Shown here: positions 1-7,739 of the stretch, piece by piece
How positions within the stretch are numbered: the stretch's first letter is position 1
Layout: each line of letters begins with the position of its first letter
DNA from: DAOUBP01 sp034432655
Lineage (GTDB): Bacteria > Chloroflexota > Anaerolineae > CG2-30-64-16
Direction of reading: 5' to 3'
Assembly: GCA_034432655.1 (NCBI GenBank)
Contig: DAOUBP010000110.1
Location: forward strand, 1-34,436
Length of the DNA stretch: 34,436 bases
Translations under genes and position numbers: made by a program
The notes under the pieces: model-generated
What the model was told of the DNA's origin: nothing
What the model saw: the letters and a program-made list of their open reading frames with translations, nothing else
Databases searched by the model: none

Positions 1-149
1 GTCACCCGTCGCGTGCGCGGTCACGCCGGCCCGCCCGACCATGCATGGATCGGGCTACCTGGCAGCGCCCGGTGAACCGGACTTGGGCGCGGTGCTGCCG
101 GCATGGCAACATACGCGCCAGGTGACCCACCAGGATGTAGCGTGCCATA
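1..149. other. unassigned left edge
   Basis: No recognisable gene lies in this stretch downstream of the minus-strand MFS gene. A nested inverted repeat is visible at 65-90: outer arms GCGCCC (65-70) and GGGCGC (85-90), with an inner GGT-ga-ACC. It could act as a factor-independent stop for the MFS gene, but no T-tract follows on either strand, so this is weak. Short open frames here resemble nothing I know. Confidence 0.3.
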
Positions 150-1478
150 TTATGCCATTTCGCGCACCCGCGGGAAGCGCACTGCCACGTACATCCCATA
201 CGACAGCGAGGCCAGAGCGCCCAGTCCCACCGCCAGCGGCGCGCCGATGCCGTCCGCCACCAGCCCTGCCTGCAGACCGCCCAGGCGCATGAAAGTTTGA
301 AACGCCAGGGTATAAACGCTCATCACCCGGCCGCGCACCGCATCGGGCGCTGCGAACTGCAATAAGGTGTTTGCCAGCGCGTTCTGCATCACGAAACTGA
401 CCCCTATCGCAAACAACAGGGCCAGCGAGACCAGGAATGACCGGGAGATGGCGAAGCAGATCAGCAACAGCGGAAAACCCAGGTTGCCGGCCGTGAGCCA
501 GCGGCCGCGGCGGGCGTGATCGGGCAGTGAGGCGACCCACAGCGCGCCGGCCAGCGCACCGATTCCCACTGTTGTCAGCAACATGCCTAGCGGCAGCGCG
601 TCGGGCGCCCGGCAACGCATCACCGGTTGCGGGCCATCGCAGAGGAAGTGCACGACCGGCTGCGCGCTGTTGGACAGGATTCTGCTGGCGAAGACCGGCA
701 TCAATGTGCTGTAGGGCATGGAGAGGAACGCGCTGACTGCCACCAGGCTGATAAGCACCAGGATCGTGCGCTCTCGCATGACATAACGCAGCCCCTCAGC
801 TGTATGGCTGGCCAGGTTGGTGCGATGACGGTCGCCGGCCGGGGCGGGCAGGCCGCGCATCAACGCCAGGCTGATCAACACCGCCACGAAGCTGAGCCCA
901 TTGGCCAGAAACGCCGGCGCCTCACCTAATGCCGCCACCAACGTGCCGGCCAGCGCCGGGCCCAGCGCACGGGCGCCGTTGAACATGGCAGAGTTGAGTG
1001 CCACTGCGTTGGTCAGGTCGCCTTTGCCCTCCACCAGATCAACCGTGAATGCCTGGCGGGCCGGCAGATCCACCGCCTGCGCAGCAGCTAACAACACCGC
1101 CAGGACGTAGACGTGCCAGATGCGCACCGTGCCGGTCCAGGTCAGTCCGGCCAACAGGAACGCCTGGGCCATCATCACGATCTGTGCTCCGGCGATGACG
1201 GTGCGTTTGGGGATGCGGTCGGCGATGGAGCCGCCCCACAAGGAGAGCGGCACCACCGGGATCAGCCCGATAGCGCTGATAGCGCCCAAGGCCGCGGCCG
1301 ACCCGGTCAGCCGGTACACCAGCACCTGCTGCGCCATCATCTGCATCCACGAGCCGATCAGCGAAAGCCCCTGGCCGAAGAACCAGAGCCGATAGTTGCG
1401 GTGACGCAGGGCGCGAAAGGTAGGAGGCAGGCGCCATCCTCGCCGCGTCACTGCGGCAGAGGCAGAAGGTGAGGTCAT
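150..1478 (-). CDS. MFS transporter, MFS_3/EntS-like exporter
   Basis: This 442-residue polytopic membrane protein fits the major facilitator superfamily, nearest by eye to the MFS_3/EntS-type group of 12-TM exporters that use proton-motive force. The N-terminus has the pattern FRALRHRNYRLWFFGQ typical of this group, followed by the loop between helices 2 and 3 with GSIADRIPKRTV, the MFS signature (G-x-x-x-D-R). A second loop near residues 395-400 reads AVRGRVMS, another hallmark of the group. About twelve hydrophobic segments can be counted. The segment around residues 270-295 (hydrophilic, with Cys residues) in the central loop is unusual. The substrate is not readable from sequence; siderophores, drugs or metabolites are all possible. 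It is transcribed divergently from the liv operon. Confidence 0.85.
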   Translation of the reverse strand: MTSPSASAAVTRRGWRLPPTFRALRHRNYRLWFFGQGLSLIGSWMQMMAQQVLVYRLTGSAAALGAISAIGLIPVVPLSLWGGSIADRIPKRTVIAGAQIVMMAQAFLLAGLTWTGTVRIWHVYVLAVLLAAAQAVDLPARQAFTVDLVEGKGDLTNAVALNSAMFNGARALGPALAGTLVAALGEAPAFLANGLSFVAVLISLALMRGLPAPAGDRHRTNLASHTAEGLRYVMRERTILVLISLVAVSAFLSMPYSTLMPVFASRILSNSAQPVVHFLCDGPQPVMRCRAPDALPLGMLLTTVGIGALAGALWVASLPDHARRGRWLTAGNLGFPLLLICFAISRSFLVSLALLFAIGVSFVMQNALANTLLQFAAPDAVRGRVMSVYTLAFQTFMRLGGLQAGLVADGIGAPLAVGLGALASLSYGMYVAVRFPRVREMA

Positions 1479-1523
1479 GACAGATACTCGTCCATCGTTT
1501 AGGTTCGTGATTCCAAGGCCATT

Positions 1524-1552
1524 AGTTTACCATGAGATGCCGTTCCGATCAA
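1524..1552 (-). promoter_or_regulatory. possible promoter of the MFS gene
   Basis: On the minus strand, TTGATC (1552-1547) and TAAACT (1529-1524) are separated by 17 bp, giving a weak sigma70-type match (4/6 and 4/6) 46 bp upstream of the MFS start. Its position in the divergent intergenic region is sensible, but the match is low. Confidence 0.3.
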
Positions 1553-1561
1553 TCTTTGGAT

Positions 1562-1590
1562 TTGACATGCTGTGGGCTATCGGCTACACT
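1562..1590 (+). promoter_or_regulatory. sigma70-type promoter of the liv operon
   Basis: A perfect -35 box TTGACA (1562-1567) and a -10 box TACACT (1585-1590) are separated by exactly 17 bp. Transcription would begin near 1597, leaving a leader of about 160 nt before livK. Confidence 0.75.
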
Positions 1591-1618
1591 TTGCACTCAG
1601 CCGGAGCGCATCCCGGTG

Positions 1619-1662
1619 CTTCTGTGGCCTTCTCATCTTCGACAGAAGAGAAAGGAGGTGAT
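1619..1662 (+). promoter_or_regulatory. liv leader: hairpin plus orphan extended Shine-Dalgarno
   Basis: Within the predicted leader, CTTCTGT (1619-1625) pairs perfectly with ACAGAAG (1642-1648). Immediately after it, 1649-1662 reads AGAAAGGAGGTGAT, a 14-nt complement of the usual 16S rRNA 3' tail, but no ATG/GTG/TTG lies at normal spacing. It may be a ribosome standby or binding site, a relic of a lost leader peptide, or chance. The real livK Shine-Dalgarno is a separate site at 1743-1750. Confidence 0.45.
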
Positions 1663-1756
1663 ATCCCCTCATCCCAACAACAGTGTTCGACAGTCAGTCC
1701 TCGCGTCGCGCTTGCAACCTTCTTGTTGACCGTCTAGTTTGTAAAGGAGGAAAGCC

Positions 1757-2926
1757 GTGAGAAGGGTCTCATCAGTTCTGGTCGCGCTGTTGGTTTTCGG
1801 CGCGTTGCTTGTGGGATGCGCCCCGACCGGCGGCGAACAGACCATCAAGGTCGGTGTGGTGGCGGAGCTGACCGGGGACATCCCCGCGGTCGGCGCCTCG
1901 TGCAAGAACGCTGCCGAAATGGCAGTCCAGGAGATCAACGATGCCGGCGGCCTGGAGGTCGGCGGCCGGAAGTACAAGATCGAGCTGTTCATCGAGGATA
2001 ACGCAGGCAAGGCCGATCAATCGGCCTCGGCCGCGCAGAAGTTGATCACCCAACAAAACGTCGTGGCGATCATCGGCCCCAACGCCAGCCGCTACGCCAT
2101 CCCGGCCTCGGAGATCGCCGAAAGCGCTAAGGTCGTCCTGATCAGCCCGTGGTCCACCAACCCCAAGACCACGCTGGACGCCAAGACCAACGCCCCTAAG
2201 AAGTACGTCTTCCGCGCCGCGTTCATTGACGACTTCCAGGGCCGCGTGGTGGCCAAATTCGCGCTGGACAACCTCAAGGCCACGAAGGCGGCCGTGCTCT
2301 ATGACGTAGCCTCGGACTACAACAAGGGCATCGCCGAGTTTTTCAAGAAGACCTTTGAGGAGAGCGGCGGCACAGTAGTCGCTTTCGAGACTTATACCAC
2401 CGGCGACAAGGATTTCTCCGCCCAGCTCACCAAGATCAAGAACGCCAACCCCGACGTGGTCTTCCTGCCCAACTATTACAGCGAGGTGCCGTTGCAGATC
2501 CAGCAAGGCAAACGCCTGGGTATCAATGTGCCTTTCCTGGGCAGCGACTCCTGGGGCAGCGAGGAGCTGATCAAGTTGTGCGGCGGCGAGTGCGAAGGGT
2601 ATTACTTCAGCACTCACTATGCGGCTGATAACGCCACCCCGGTGGCCAAGAAATTCATTGACGGCTACAAGGCCAAGTACGGGTCCACCCCGGACGACGT
2701 GGCCGCCCTGACCTATGACTCTTTCGGGTTGCTGTGGACTGCGCTGAAGACGGCCGGCAAGGTGGACCGCCAGGCGGTGCGTGATGCCCTGGCCAAGATC
2801 CCCAAGTACGAAGGCGTGACCGGGTCCATGCAGTTCCAGGAGGGCTCCGGCGATCCGATCAAGAGCGCGGTGATCCTGCAGATCAAAGGCGATAAGTTCG
2901 TCTGGTTTGCCAACGCGAATCCGTGA
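1757..2926 (+). CDS. livK: branched-chain amino-acid ABC transporter, substrate-binding lipoprotein
   Basis: This is the periplasmic or surface-anchored ligand-binding component of a Liv/HAAT-type importer (389 aa, peripla_BP_6 fold). The start is GTG at 1757 with AAAGGAGG at 1743-1750. Residues 1-20 form a lipoprotein signal peptide ending in the lipobox L-V-G-C, with Cys21 as the lipidation site. The mature protein begins with TIKVGVVAELTGDIPAVG, the classic opening of the family, and continues with AVIGPNAS and VVFLPNY segments that shape the ligand cleft. It heads an operon with livH, livM, livG and livF. The ligand could be leucine/isoleucine/valine, but the family also binds amides, urea and aromatic acids. 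The downstream alanine racemase hints at an amino acid. Confidence 0.9.
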   Translation: MRRVSSVLVALLVFGALLVGCAPTGGEQTIKVGVVAELTGDIPAVGASCKNAAEMAVQEINDAGGLEVGGRKYKIELFIEDNAGKADQSASAAQKLITQQNVVAIIGPNASRYAIPASEIAESAKVVLISPWSTNPKTTLDAKTNAPKKYVFRAAFIDDFQGRVVAKFALDNLKATKAAVLYDVASDYNKGIAEFFKKTFEESGGTVVAFETYTTGDKDFSAQLTKIKNANPDVVFLPNYYSEVPLQIQQGKRLGINVPFLGSDSWGSEELIKLCGGECEGYYFSTHYAADNATPVAKKFIDGYKAKYGSTPDDVAALTYDSFGLLWTALKTAGKVDRQAVRDALAKIPKYEGVTGSMQFQEGSGDPIKSAVILQIKGDKFVWFANANP

Positions 2927-2930
2927 TCTG

Positions 2931-3047
2931 AGATGGGGAGAGGGGGAGACGCGGAGAGGGGGGACACAGAGAGGCGGAGAAGTGGAGAGGCGGAGACGCG
3001 CCACATCCCTATCTCTCCGTGTCCCTGCGTCTCCGTGTCTCCGCGTC
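2931..3047 (+). repeat. purine-rich/pyrimidine-rich inverted repeat between livK and livH
   Basis: The 138-bp livK-livH gap is built from an almost all-purine run of GGAGA/GACGCGGAGA-type units (2931-3000) followed by a pyrimidine-rich run (3005-3047) that is largely its reverse complement. GACGCGGAGA (2948-2957) pairs perfectly with TCTCCGCGTC (3038-3047), and GGGACAC (2961-2967) pairs inside it with GTGTCCC (3019-3025). In RNA this would be a long imperfect hairpin between the binding-protein gene and the permeases. Such sequences occur as dispersed intergenic repeats in Chloroflexota-type genomes. Confidence 0.7.
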
Positions 3048-3064
3048 ACAACTGAGGCTACGCC

Positions 3065-3940
3065 ATGACCTATTTTTTGCAACAGGCTCTGAATGCTTTG
3101 CAGTTGGGCAGCATCTACGCGCTGATCGCCCTGGGCTATACCATGGTCTACGGCATCCTGACCATGATCAATTTTGCCCACGGCGACCTTTTCATGGTCG
3201 GCGCGTTCGTGTGCTTTGTGGCCGCGGTCATCTTGAAGTTGCCTTTCGTGCCTACCCTGTTGCTTTCGATGACCGCGGTAGCCTTGCTGGGGGTGGCTAT
3301 CGAGCGGCTGGCCTATAAGCCCCTGCGCAACGCCCCACGAGTTTCCGCCGTCATCACCGCGTTGGGGGTCGGCATCTTCCTGGAGAACTTCACCCTGGCC
3401 CTGGACCCCTATCCCAAGCACATCCCGCCTCTGATCCCGAACATCGTCTGGAACATCGGAGGTGTCTCCATTTCGTCGCTGCAGGTCCTGATTATCGCCC
3501 TTTCAGTCCTGTTGATGCTCTTGCTGGACTTCATCGTGCGGCGGACCATGGTCGGGATGGCGATGCGCGCCATCTCCTGGGATAAGGGTGTGGTGCCGTT
3601 GATGGGGGTGCCGATCAACCTGGTCATCTCGGCGACCTTTGCTCTGGGCACCAGCCTGGGCGCAGCAGCGGGCACCATGTACGGCCTGGCCTTCCCGGTG
3701 ATTGATCCGTACATGGGCATCATGGTCGGCTGGAAGGCTTTTATCTCGGCGGTGGTCGGCGGCATCGGCAACATCCGGGGCGCGATGGTCGGGGGGTTCA
3801 TCCTGGGCGCGGTAGAGGTGTTCGTGGCCGCGTACGGCCGGTCCACCTATCGCGATTTCGTGGCCTTCGCCCTGTTGCTCATCCTGCTTATCTTCCGGCC
3901 ATACGGCATCCTGGGCAAACCGCGACCTCAGAAGGTGTGA
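3065..3940 (+). CDS. livH: branched-chain amino-acid ABC transporter permease LivH
   Basis: This is one of the two inner-membrane channel subunits of the Liv importer (291 aa, typical length). It opens with QQALNALQLGSIYALIALGYTMVYG, split here as LGSIYALIALGYTMVYG (17 residues), which is diagnostic for LivH, followed by INFAHGDLFMVGAF. Near residue 230 the cytoplasmic coupling region GWKAFISAVVGGIGNIRGAM carries the permease motif that contacts the ATPases. About eight hydrophobic helices are visible. GAGG at 3054-3057 precedes the ATG by 7 nt. The stop overlaps the first possible GTG start of livM. It acts with livM, livG and livF. Confidence 0.92.
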   Translation: MTYFLQQALNALQLGSIYALIALGYTMVYGILTMINFAHGDLFMVGAFVCFVAAVILKLPFVPTLLLSMTAVALLGVAIERLAYKPLRNAPRVSAVITALGVGIFLENFTLALDPYPKHIPPLIPNIVWNIGGVSISSLQVLIIALSVLLMLLLDFIVRRTMVGMAMRAISWDKGVVPLMGVPINLVISATFALGTSLGAAAGTMYGLAFPVIDPYMGIMVGWKAFISAVVGGIGNIRGAMVGGFILGAVEVFVAAYGRSTYRDFVAFALLLILLIFRPYGILGKPRPQKV

Positions 3941-3954
3941 CGAGAGGGTATGTT

Positions 3955-5016
3955 GTGACCATGCAACCTTTATCTCACTCCGTATGGCGGGCGCGTTGGG
4001 AGGCGCTGGCAGCGAATCGCAAGGTGTTGCCCATCCTTCTGGCCGTCGGCTTCCTGCTCTCTTTTGCCATCCCGACGTTTGGCCTGCTCGATCAGTACGT
4101 GCAGCTGGTGCTCATGTACGTGGGCATCAACATCATCCTGACCGTCAGCCTGAACCTGGTCAACGGCTACATGGGCGAGTTCTCCGTGGGACATGCCGGG
4201 TTCATGGCTGTGGGCGCATACACGGCCTCAATCCTGACGGTGCGCGTTTTCCCTGAGAGCGCTCAGGCCTTCCTCTTCCCTGTTGCGGTGATCGCCGGCG
4301 GGCTGGCGGCCGCGCTGGCCGGCCTGGTGGTCGCCCTGCCCTCTTTCAAGACGCGCGGGGACTACCTGGCCATCGTCACGCTGGCGTTCCTGATGATCGT
4401 CAAGTCGGTCATCGAGAATATCGAGGCCATCGGCGGGCCGCGCGGCTTTCTGGGCATGGCCAAGCTCACCACCTTGCCCTGGACATTTGTGTGGACGGTG
4501 ATCGCGCTCTGGGTGATCCGCAACTTTGTCTATTCCAACTACGGCCGGGGGGTCATTTCGATCCGGGAAGACGAGATCGCCAGCGACCTGATGGGGGTGG
4601 ACACCAAGCGGGTCAAGCTGTTGGCGTTCACGATCTCTTCGTTCTTCACGGGTGTGGCGGGCGCGCTTTTCGCCCATGTGTTGCAGTTTATCAACCCGCG
4701 CGTCTTTGACATCATCAAGTCCACCGATATTTTGATCATGGTCTACCTGGGCGGGATCGGCTCTATCGGCGGCTCGATCGTGGGCGCCACCATCTACACC
4801 GTGCTCCTTGAGGTGTTGCGGCCGTTGGGGATGTGGCGCATGGTGCTGATGCCCCTGGTGCTGGTGCTGTTGATGCTCTATCGCCCGCGTGGGATCATGG
4901 GACTGCGCGAGTTTCGCTGGCTGATCCCGGGGCATGAGCTGGTGGCGACCCGCCTCTGGCGGCAGGCGAAAACGGCAGCCGGGATTGCGGTGCAGGAGGT
5001 GGCCGATGTCCGTTGA
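3955..5016 (+). CDS. livM: branched-chain amino-acid ABC transporter permease LivM
   Basis: This is the second channel subunit of the Liv importer. The family signature LNLVNGYMGEFSVGHAGFMA appears near residues 58-77, and the ATPase-coupling segment with SIREDEIASDLMGVD and a late YLGGIGSIGG loop are both present. The start is ambiguous. GTG 3955 has GAGAGG (3942-3947) at 7-nt spacing and is preferred. GTG 3937 overlaps the livH stop but has almost no spacing to a Shine-Dalgarno, and ATG 3961 is 13 nt from one. The C-terminus overlaps the livG start by 11 nt, implying translational coupling. Confidence 0.88.
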   Translation: MTMQPLSHSVWRARWEALAANRKVLPILLAVGFLLSFAIPTFGLLDQYVQLVLMYVGINIILTVSLNLVNGYMGEFSVGHAGFMAVGAYTASILTVRVFPESAQAFLFPVAVIAGGLAAALAGLVVALPSFKTRGDYLAIVTLAFLMIVKSVIENIEAIGGPRGFLGMAKLTTLPWTFVWTVIALWVIRNFVYSNYGRGVISIREDEIASDLMGVDTKRVKLLAFTISSFFTGVAGALFAHVLQFINPRVFDIIKSTDILIMVYLGGIGSIGGSIVGATIYTVLLEVLRPLGMWRMVLMPLVLVLLMLYRPRGIMGLREFRWLIPGHELVATRLWRQAKTAAGIAVQEVADVR

Positions 5017-5830
5017 GACCAACGGCTTTTTGTTGCAGGCCAGGGATGTCACTCACTTCTTCGGCGGCCTGTGCGCGGTCTCGCACTTCAATCTCGATCT
5101 GCGGCCCGGCGAGCTGGTGGGCATCATCGGCCCCAACGGCGCGGGCAAGACCACGGTCTTCAACCTGATCACAGGCGTCTACCGCGCCAGCCAGGGCAGC
5201 ATCGTTTTCAACCCCGCGCGTGATGGGAGAAGGGGCGAGGCTGTCAAAGGTGTGGAGCTGGTGGGCAAGCCGCCGAGCCAGATCACGCAGCTGGGCATTG
5301 CGCGCACGTTCCAGACCATCCGCCTGTTCAAGGATATGACCGCGCTGGACAATGTGCGCACCGCGCACTATGCCCAGATCGGTTACGGCCCCCTGGAGGC
5401 GTTGTTTCACCTGGGCCGTTATCGGGCCGAGGAGAAACGCATCACCGAGAACGCGTTGGACCTGCTGGCCGTGCTGCGGCTGGACGGCTACGCGGACGAG
5501 CTGGCGAAGAACCTGCCCTACGGCTTCCAACGCCGGCTGGAGATCGCGCGCGCCCTGGCGACCCGGCCCAGGCTGCTGCTGCTGGACGAACCGGCCGCCG
5601 GGATGAATCCCAAGGAGATCGGCGAGCTGATGGAGTTCATCCAGTGGATCAGGAAGCAGTTCGACCTGACGATCCTGCTGATCGAGCATCAGATGCGCCT
5701 GGTGATGGGCATTTGCGAGCGCATCAAGGTGCTGGACTTCGGCGCGACCATCGCGGAAGGGCTGCCCCACGAGATCCAGAACAACCCCAAGGTGTTGGAG
5801 GCCTATTTGGGCGAGGAGGCAAAGGCATGA
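5006..5830 (+). CDS. livG: branched-chain amino-acid ABC transporter ATPase LivG
   Basis: This is one of the two nucleotide-binding subunits of the Liv importer (274 aa). Walker A GPNGAGKTT is at residues 42-50. The Q-loop region includes GIARTFQTIRLF, typical of LivG. The ABC signature is replaced by LPYGFQRRLEIARAL, resembling the usual LivG form with YG-x-QRR rather than LSGGQ. Walker B is LLLLDEPAAGMNP, and the H-loop is ILLIEHQM. ATG 5006 is chosen because AGGAGGT (4994-5000) lies just upstream; a longer in-frame reading begins inside livM and encodes no domain. Its stop overlaps the livF start as ATGA. Confidence 0.92.
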   Translation: MSVETNGFLLQARDVTHFFGGLCAVSHFNLDLRPGELVGIIGPNGAGKTTVFNLITGVYRASQGSIVFNPARDGRRGEAVKGVELVGKPPSQITQLGIARTFQTIRLFKDMTALDNVRTAHYAQIGYGPLEALFHLGRYRAEEKRITENALDLLAVLRLDGYADELAKNLPYGFQRRLEIARALATRPRLLLLDEPAAGMNPKEIGELMEFIQWIRKQFDLTILLIEHQMRLVMGICERIKVLDFGATIAEGLPHEIQNNPKVLEAYLGEEAKA

Positions 5831-6540
5831 GCGAGCCTGTCCTCTCAGTGCGCGATCTCAAAGTGGCATACGGTGCGATCCAGGCTGTGAAAGGGATCTC
5901 CTTTGACGTGCATGAAGGCGAGATTGTCACCCTCATCGGCGCCAACGGCGCGGGCAAGTCCTCCACCTTGCGCGCCATCTCCGGCGTGGCACCCTACACC
6001 GGCCAGATCACTTATCGGGGCCAGGACCTGCGCCGGCTCCCGCCCGACCGGATCGTGGCGTTGGGGTTGGCGCAGGTGCCGGAGGGCCGCGGTATCTTCG
6101 GGAACCTGACGGTGCTGGAGAACCTCAAGCTGGCCACCTGGCATCGTAAAGACAAGGCCGAGATTCGTAAAGACTACGAGCGGGTCTTCGCCATCTTTCC
6201 CCGCCTGAACGAACGCAAGCACCAGCTCGGCGGCACCCTTTCCGGCGGTGAGCAGCAGATGCTGGCCGTGGGCCGCGCGCTGATGAGCCGCGGCCGCGTG
6301 TTGCTGCTCGACGAGCCTTCCATGGGGCTGGCGCCGGTGCTGGTGCGCGAGATCTTTCGGGTGCTCACCGAGATCAACCAGGCGGGCACCACGATCTTGC
6401 TGGTGGAGCAGAACGCCAACATGGCCCTGCGCACGGCCCATCGCGGTTACGTTCTGGAGACCGGCGTGATCGCGCTCGCGGGCACCGGCCAGGAGTTGCT
6501 GGGCGATCCGCGAGTCAAAGAAGCCTACCTGGGCGGGTAA
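5827..6540 (+). CDS. livF: branched-chain amino-acid ABC transporter ATPase LivF
   Basis: This is the second ATPase of the Liv importer (237 aa, the exact usual length). Walker A GANGAGKSS is at residues 38-46. The Q-loop segment GLAQVPEGRGIFGNLTVLEN is the LivF hallmark, the signature is LSGGEQQMLAVGRAL, Walker B is VLLLDEPSMGLAP and the H-loop is ILLVEQN. The ATG at 5827 overlaps the livG stop (ATGA). A longer upstream frame only reads through livG out of phase. Together with livK, livH, livM and livG this completes the transporter. Confidence 0.93.
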   Translation: MSEPVLSVRDLKVAYGAIQAVKGISFDVHEGEIVTLIGANGAGKSSTLRAISGVAPYTGQITYRGQDLRRLPPDRIVALGLAQVPEGRGIFGNLTVLENLKLATWHRKDKAEIRKDYERVFAIFPRLNERKHQLGGTLSGGEQQMLAVGRALMSRGRVLLLDEPSMGLAPVLVREIFRVLTEINQAGTTILLVEQNANMALRTAHRGYVLETGVIALAGTGQELLGDPRVKEAYLGG

Positions 6541-6570
6541 CGGGCGCGCTTCACCATCCGCAATTCCAAC

Positions 6571-7713
6571 ATGGCCGATCAATCCATTCATCCCTACCTC
6601 ACCTGGGCCGAGATTGACCTGGATGCCATCGCCCACAATGTGCGCGCGTTCAAGCGGCACGTAGGCGGCCGGGTTGAGGTCTACGCAGTCGTCAAGGCCA
6701 ACGCGTACGGCCACGGCGCCGTCCCGGTGGCGCGCACAGCGTTAGAAGCCGGGGCCACCCGGCTGGCAGTGCACCGCGCGGTCGAAGGGATCGAGCTTCG
6801 CCGTGCCGGCCTGGACGCGCCGATCTTGCTCATGGGCTACACGTCGCCGGCCGGGGCTGAGCAGGTTGTGCGTTGGCGGCTGACCCCCAGCCTGATCACC
6901 GTCGAGTTTGCCCAGGCCCTTTCAGCCCAGGCCACCGCTACAGGCCTGGTGGTGCCGGTGCATGTTAAAGTGGACACGGGCATGAGCCGCTACGGCCTGC
7001 TGCCGGACGAGGTCGTGCCGTTTGTGCAGGCGCTGCAGGCGTTGCCCGGGCTGCGCCTGGAGGGGCTTTTCACCCACTTCGCCACCGCAGACGCCGCCGA
7101 TCAGACCCACGTGCGCAGACAGCTGGCGGTTTTCCAGGATGTGCTGGCCGCGTTGCGGGCCGCCGGGATCACCGTGCCCCAGGTCCACGCGGCCAACAGC
7201 GCGGCCACCATGCGCCTGCCCGAAGCGCACTTCGACGCGGTGCGCATCGGCATCGCCATGTATGGGCTCGACCCATCCGATGAGTGGCCGCCCGTCTTCG
7301 AGATCCGCCCGGCCCTGGCGCTGAAGAGCCGGGTGAGCCGCGTGCGCGAGCTGCCCGCCGGGGCCGGCATCAGTTACGGTCGTACCTTTGTCACTGCCGC
7401 GCCGACCACGGTCGCCCTGGTGCCTGTCGGTTACGGCGACGGTTACCATCGCATCTTGTCCAACCGGGGCAGCGTGTTGATCCACGGCCAGCGCGCGCCG
7501 ATCCGAGGGCGCGTCTGTATGGATCAGTTCGTGGTGGAGGTTTCACACATCCCCGGCGTGCAGCAGGATGATGAGGTGGTGCTGGTCGGCCGGCAGGGGG
7601 ACGCGTGTATTCGCGCCGAGGAGGTCGCCCGGCTGGCCGAGACCATCAACTACGAGGTGACGACGTCTCTGCTGCCGCGGGTGACGCGAATCTATCTCAA
7701 AGATGGGCAGTAA
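6571..7713 (+). CDS. alr: alanine racemase
   Basis: This PLP enzyme interconverts L- and D-alanine for peptidoglycan synthesis or D-Ala catabolism (380 aa, two-domain fold: TIM barrel then beta domain). The PLP lysine is Lys42 in AVVKANAYGHG. The second catalytic base is Tyr269 in AGISYGRTF. The conserved HVKVDTGMSRYG (131-142), HAANSAA (206-212) and RGRVCMDQFVV segments are all present, so the enzyme should be active. It starts 30 nt after livF with no clear Shine-Dalgarno, suggesting read-through from the liv operon. AVHRAVEG stands where most family members have a more GVA-x-x-EEG-like segment. Housekeeping use is likely, but the linkage to an amino-acid importer is notable. Confidence 0.93.
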   Translation: MADQSIHPYLTWAEIDLDAIAHNVRAFKRHVGGRVEVYAVVKANAYGHGAVPVARTALEAGATRLAVHRAVEGIELRRAGLDAPILLMGYTSPAGAEQVVRWRLTPSLITVEFAQALSAQATATGLVVPVHVKVDTGMSRYGLLPDEVVPFVQALQALPGLRLEGLFTHFATADAADQTHVRRQLAVFQDVLAALRAAGITVPQVHAANSAATMRLPEAHFDAVRIGIAMYGLDPSDEWPPVFEIRPALALKSRVSRVRELPAGAGISYGRTFVTAAPTTVALVPVGYGDGYHRILSNRGSVLIHGQRAPIRGRVCMDQFVVEVSHIPGVQQDDEVVLVGRQGDACIRAEEVARLAETINYEVTTSLLPRVTRIYLKDGQ

Positions 7714-7737
7714 GGCAACGCCGCAGGAGTTGCCTTA
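7711..7737. terminator. hairpin between convergent alr and HAD genes
   Basis: TAAGGCAAC (7711-7719, including the alr stop codon) pairs perfectly with GTTGCCTTA (7729-7737) around a 9-nt loop. It fills the gap between two convergent genes, the expected place for a bidirectional terminator, but neither strand has a clear U-tract. Confidence 0.5.
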
Positions 7738-7739
7738 CA

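Noticed and set aside
1597..1756. Amino-acid riboswitch or T-box before the liv operon
   Set aside because: Only one short hairpin and an orphan Shine-Dalgarno are visible; no conserved T-box or known aptamer sequence could be found by eye.
1772..3421. 549-codon open frame on the minus strand over livK and livH
   Set aside because: It is rich in His/Gln/Arg and lacks any domain; it is the antisense shadow of well-supported high-G+C genes.
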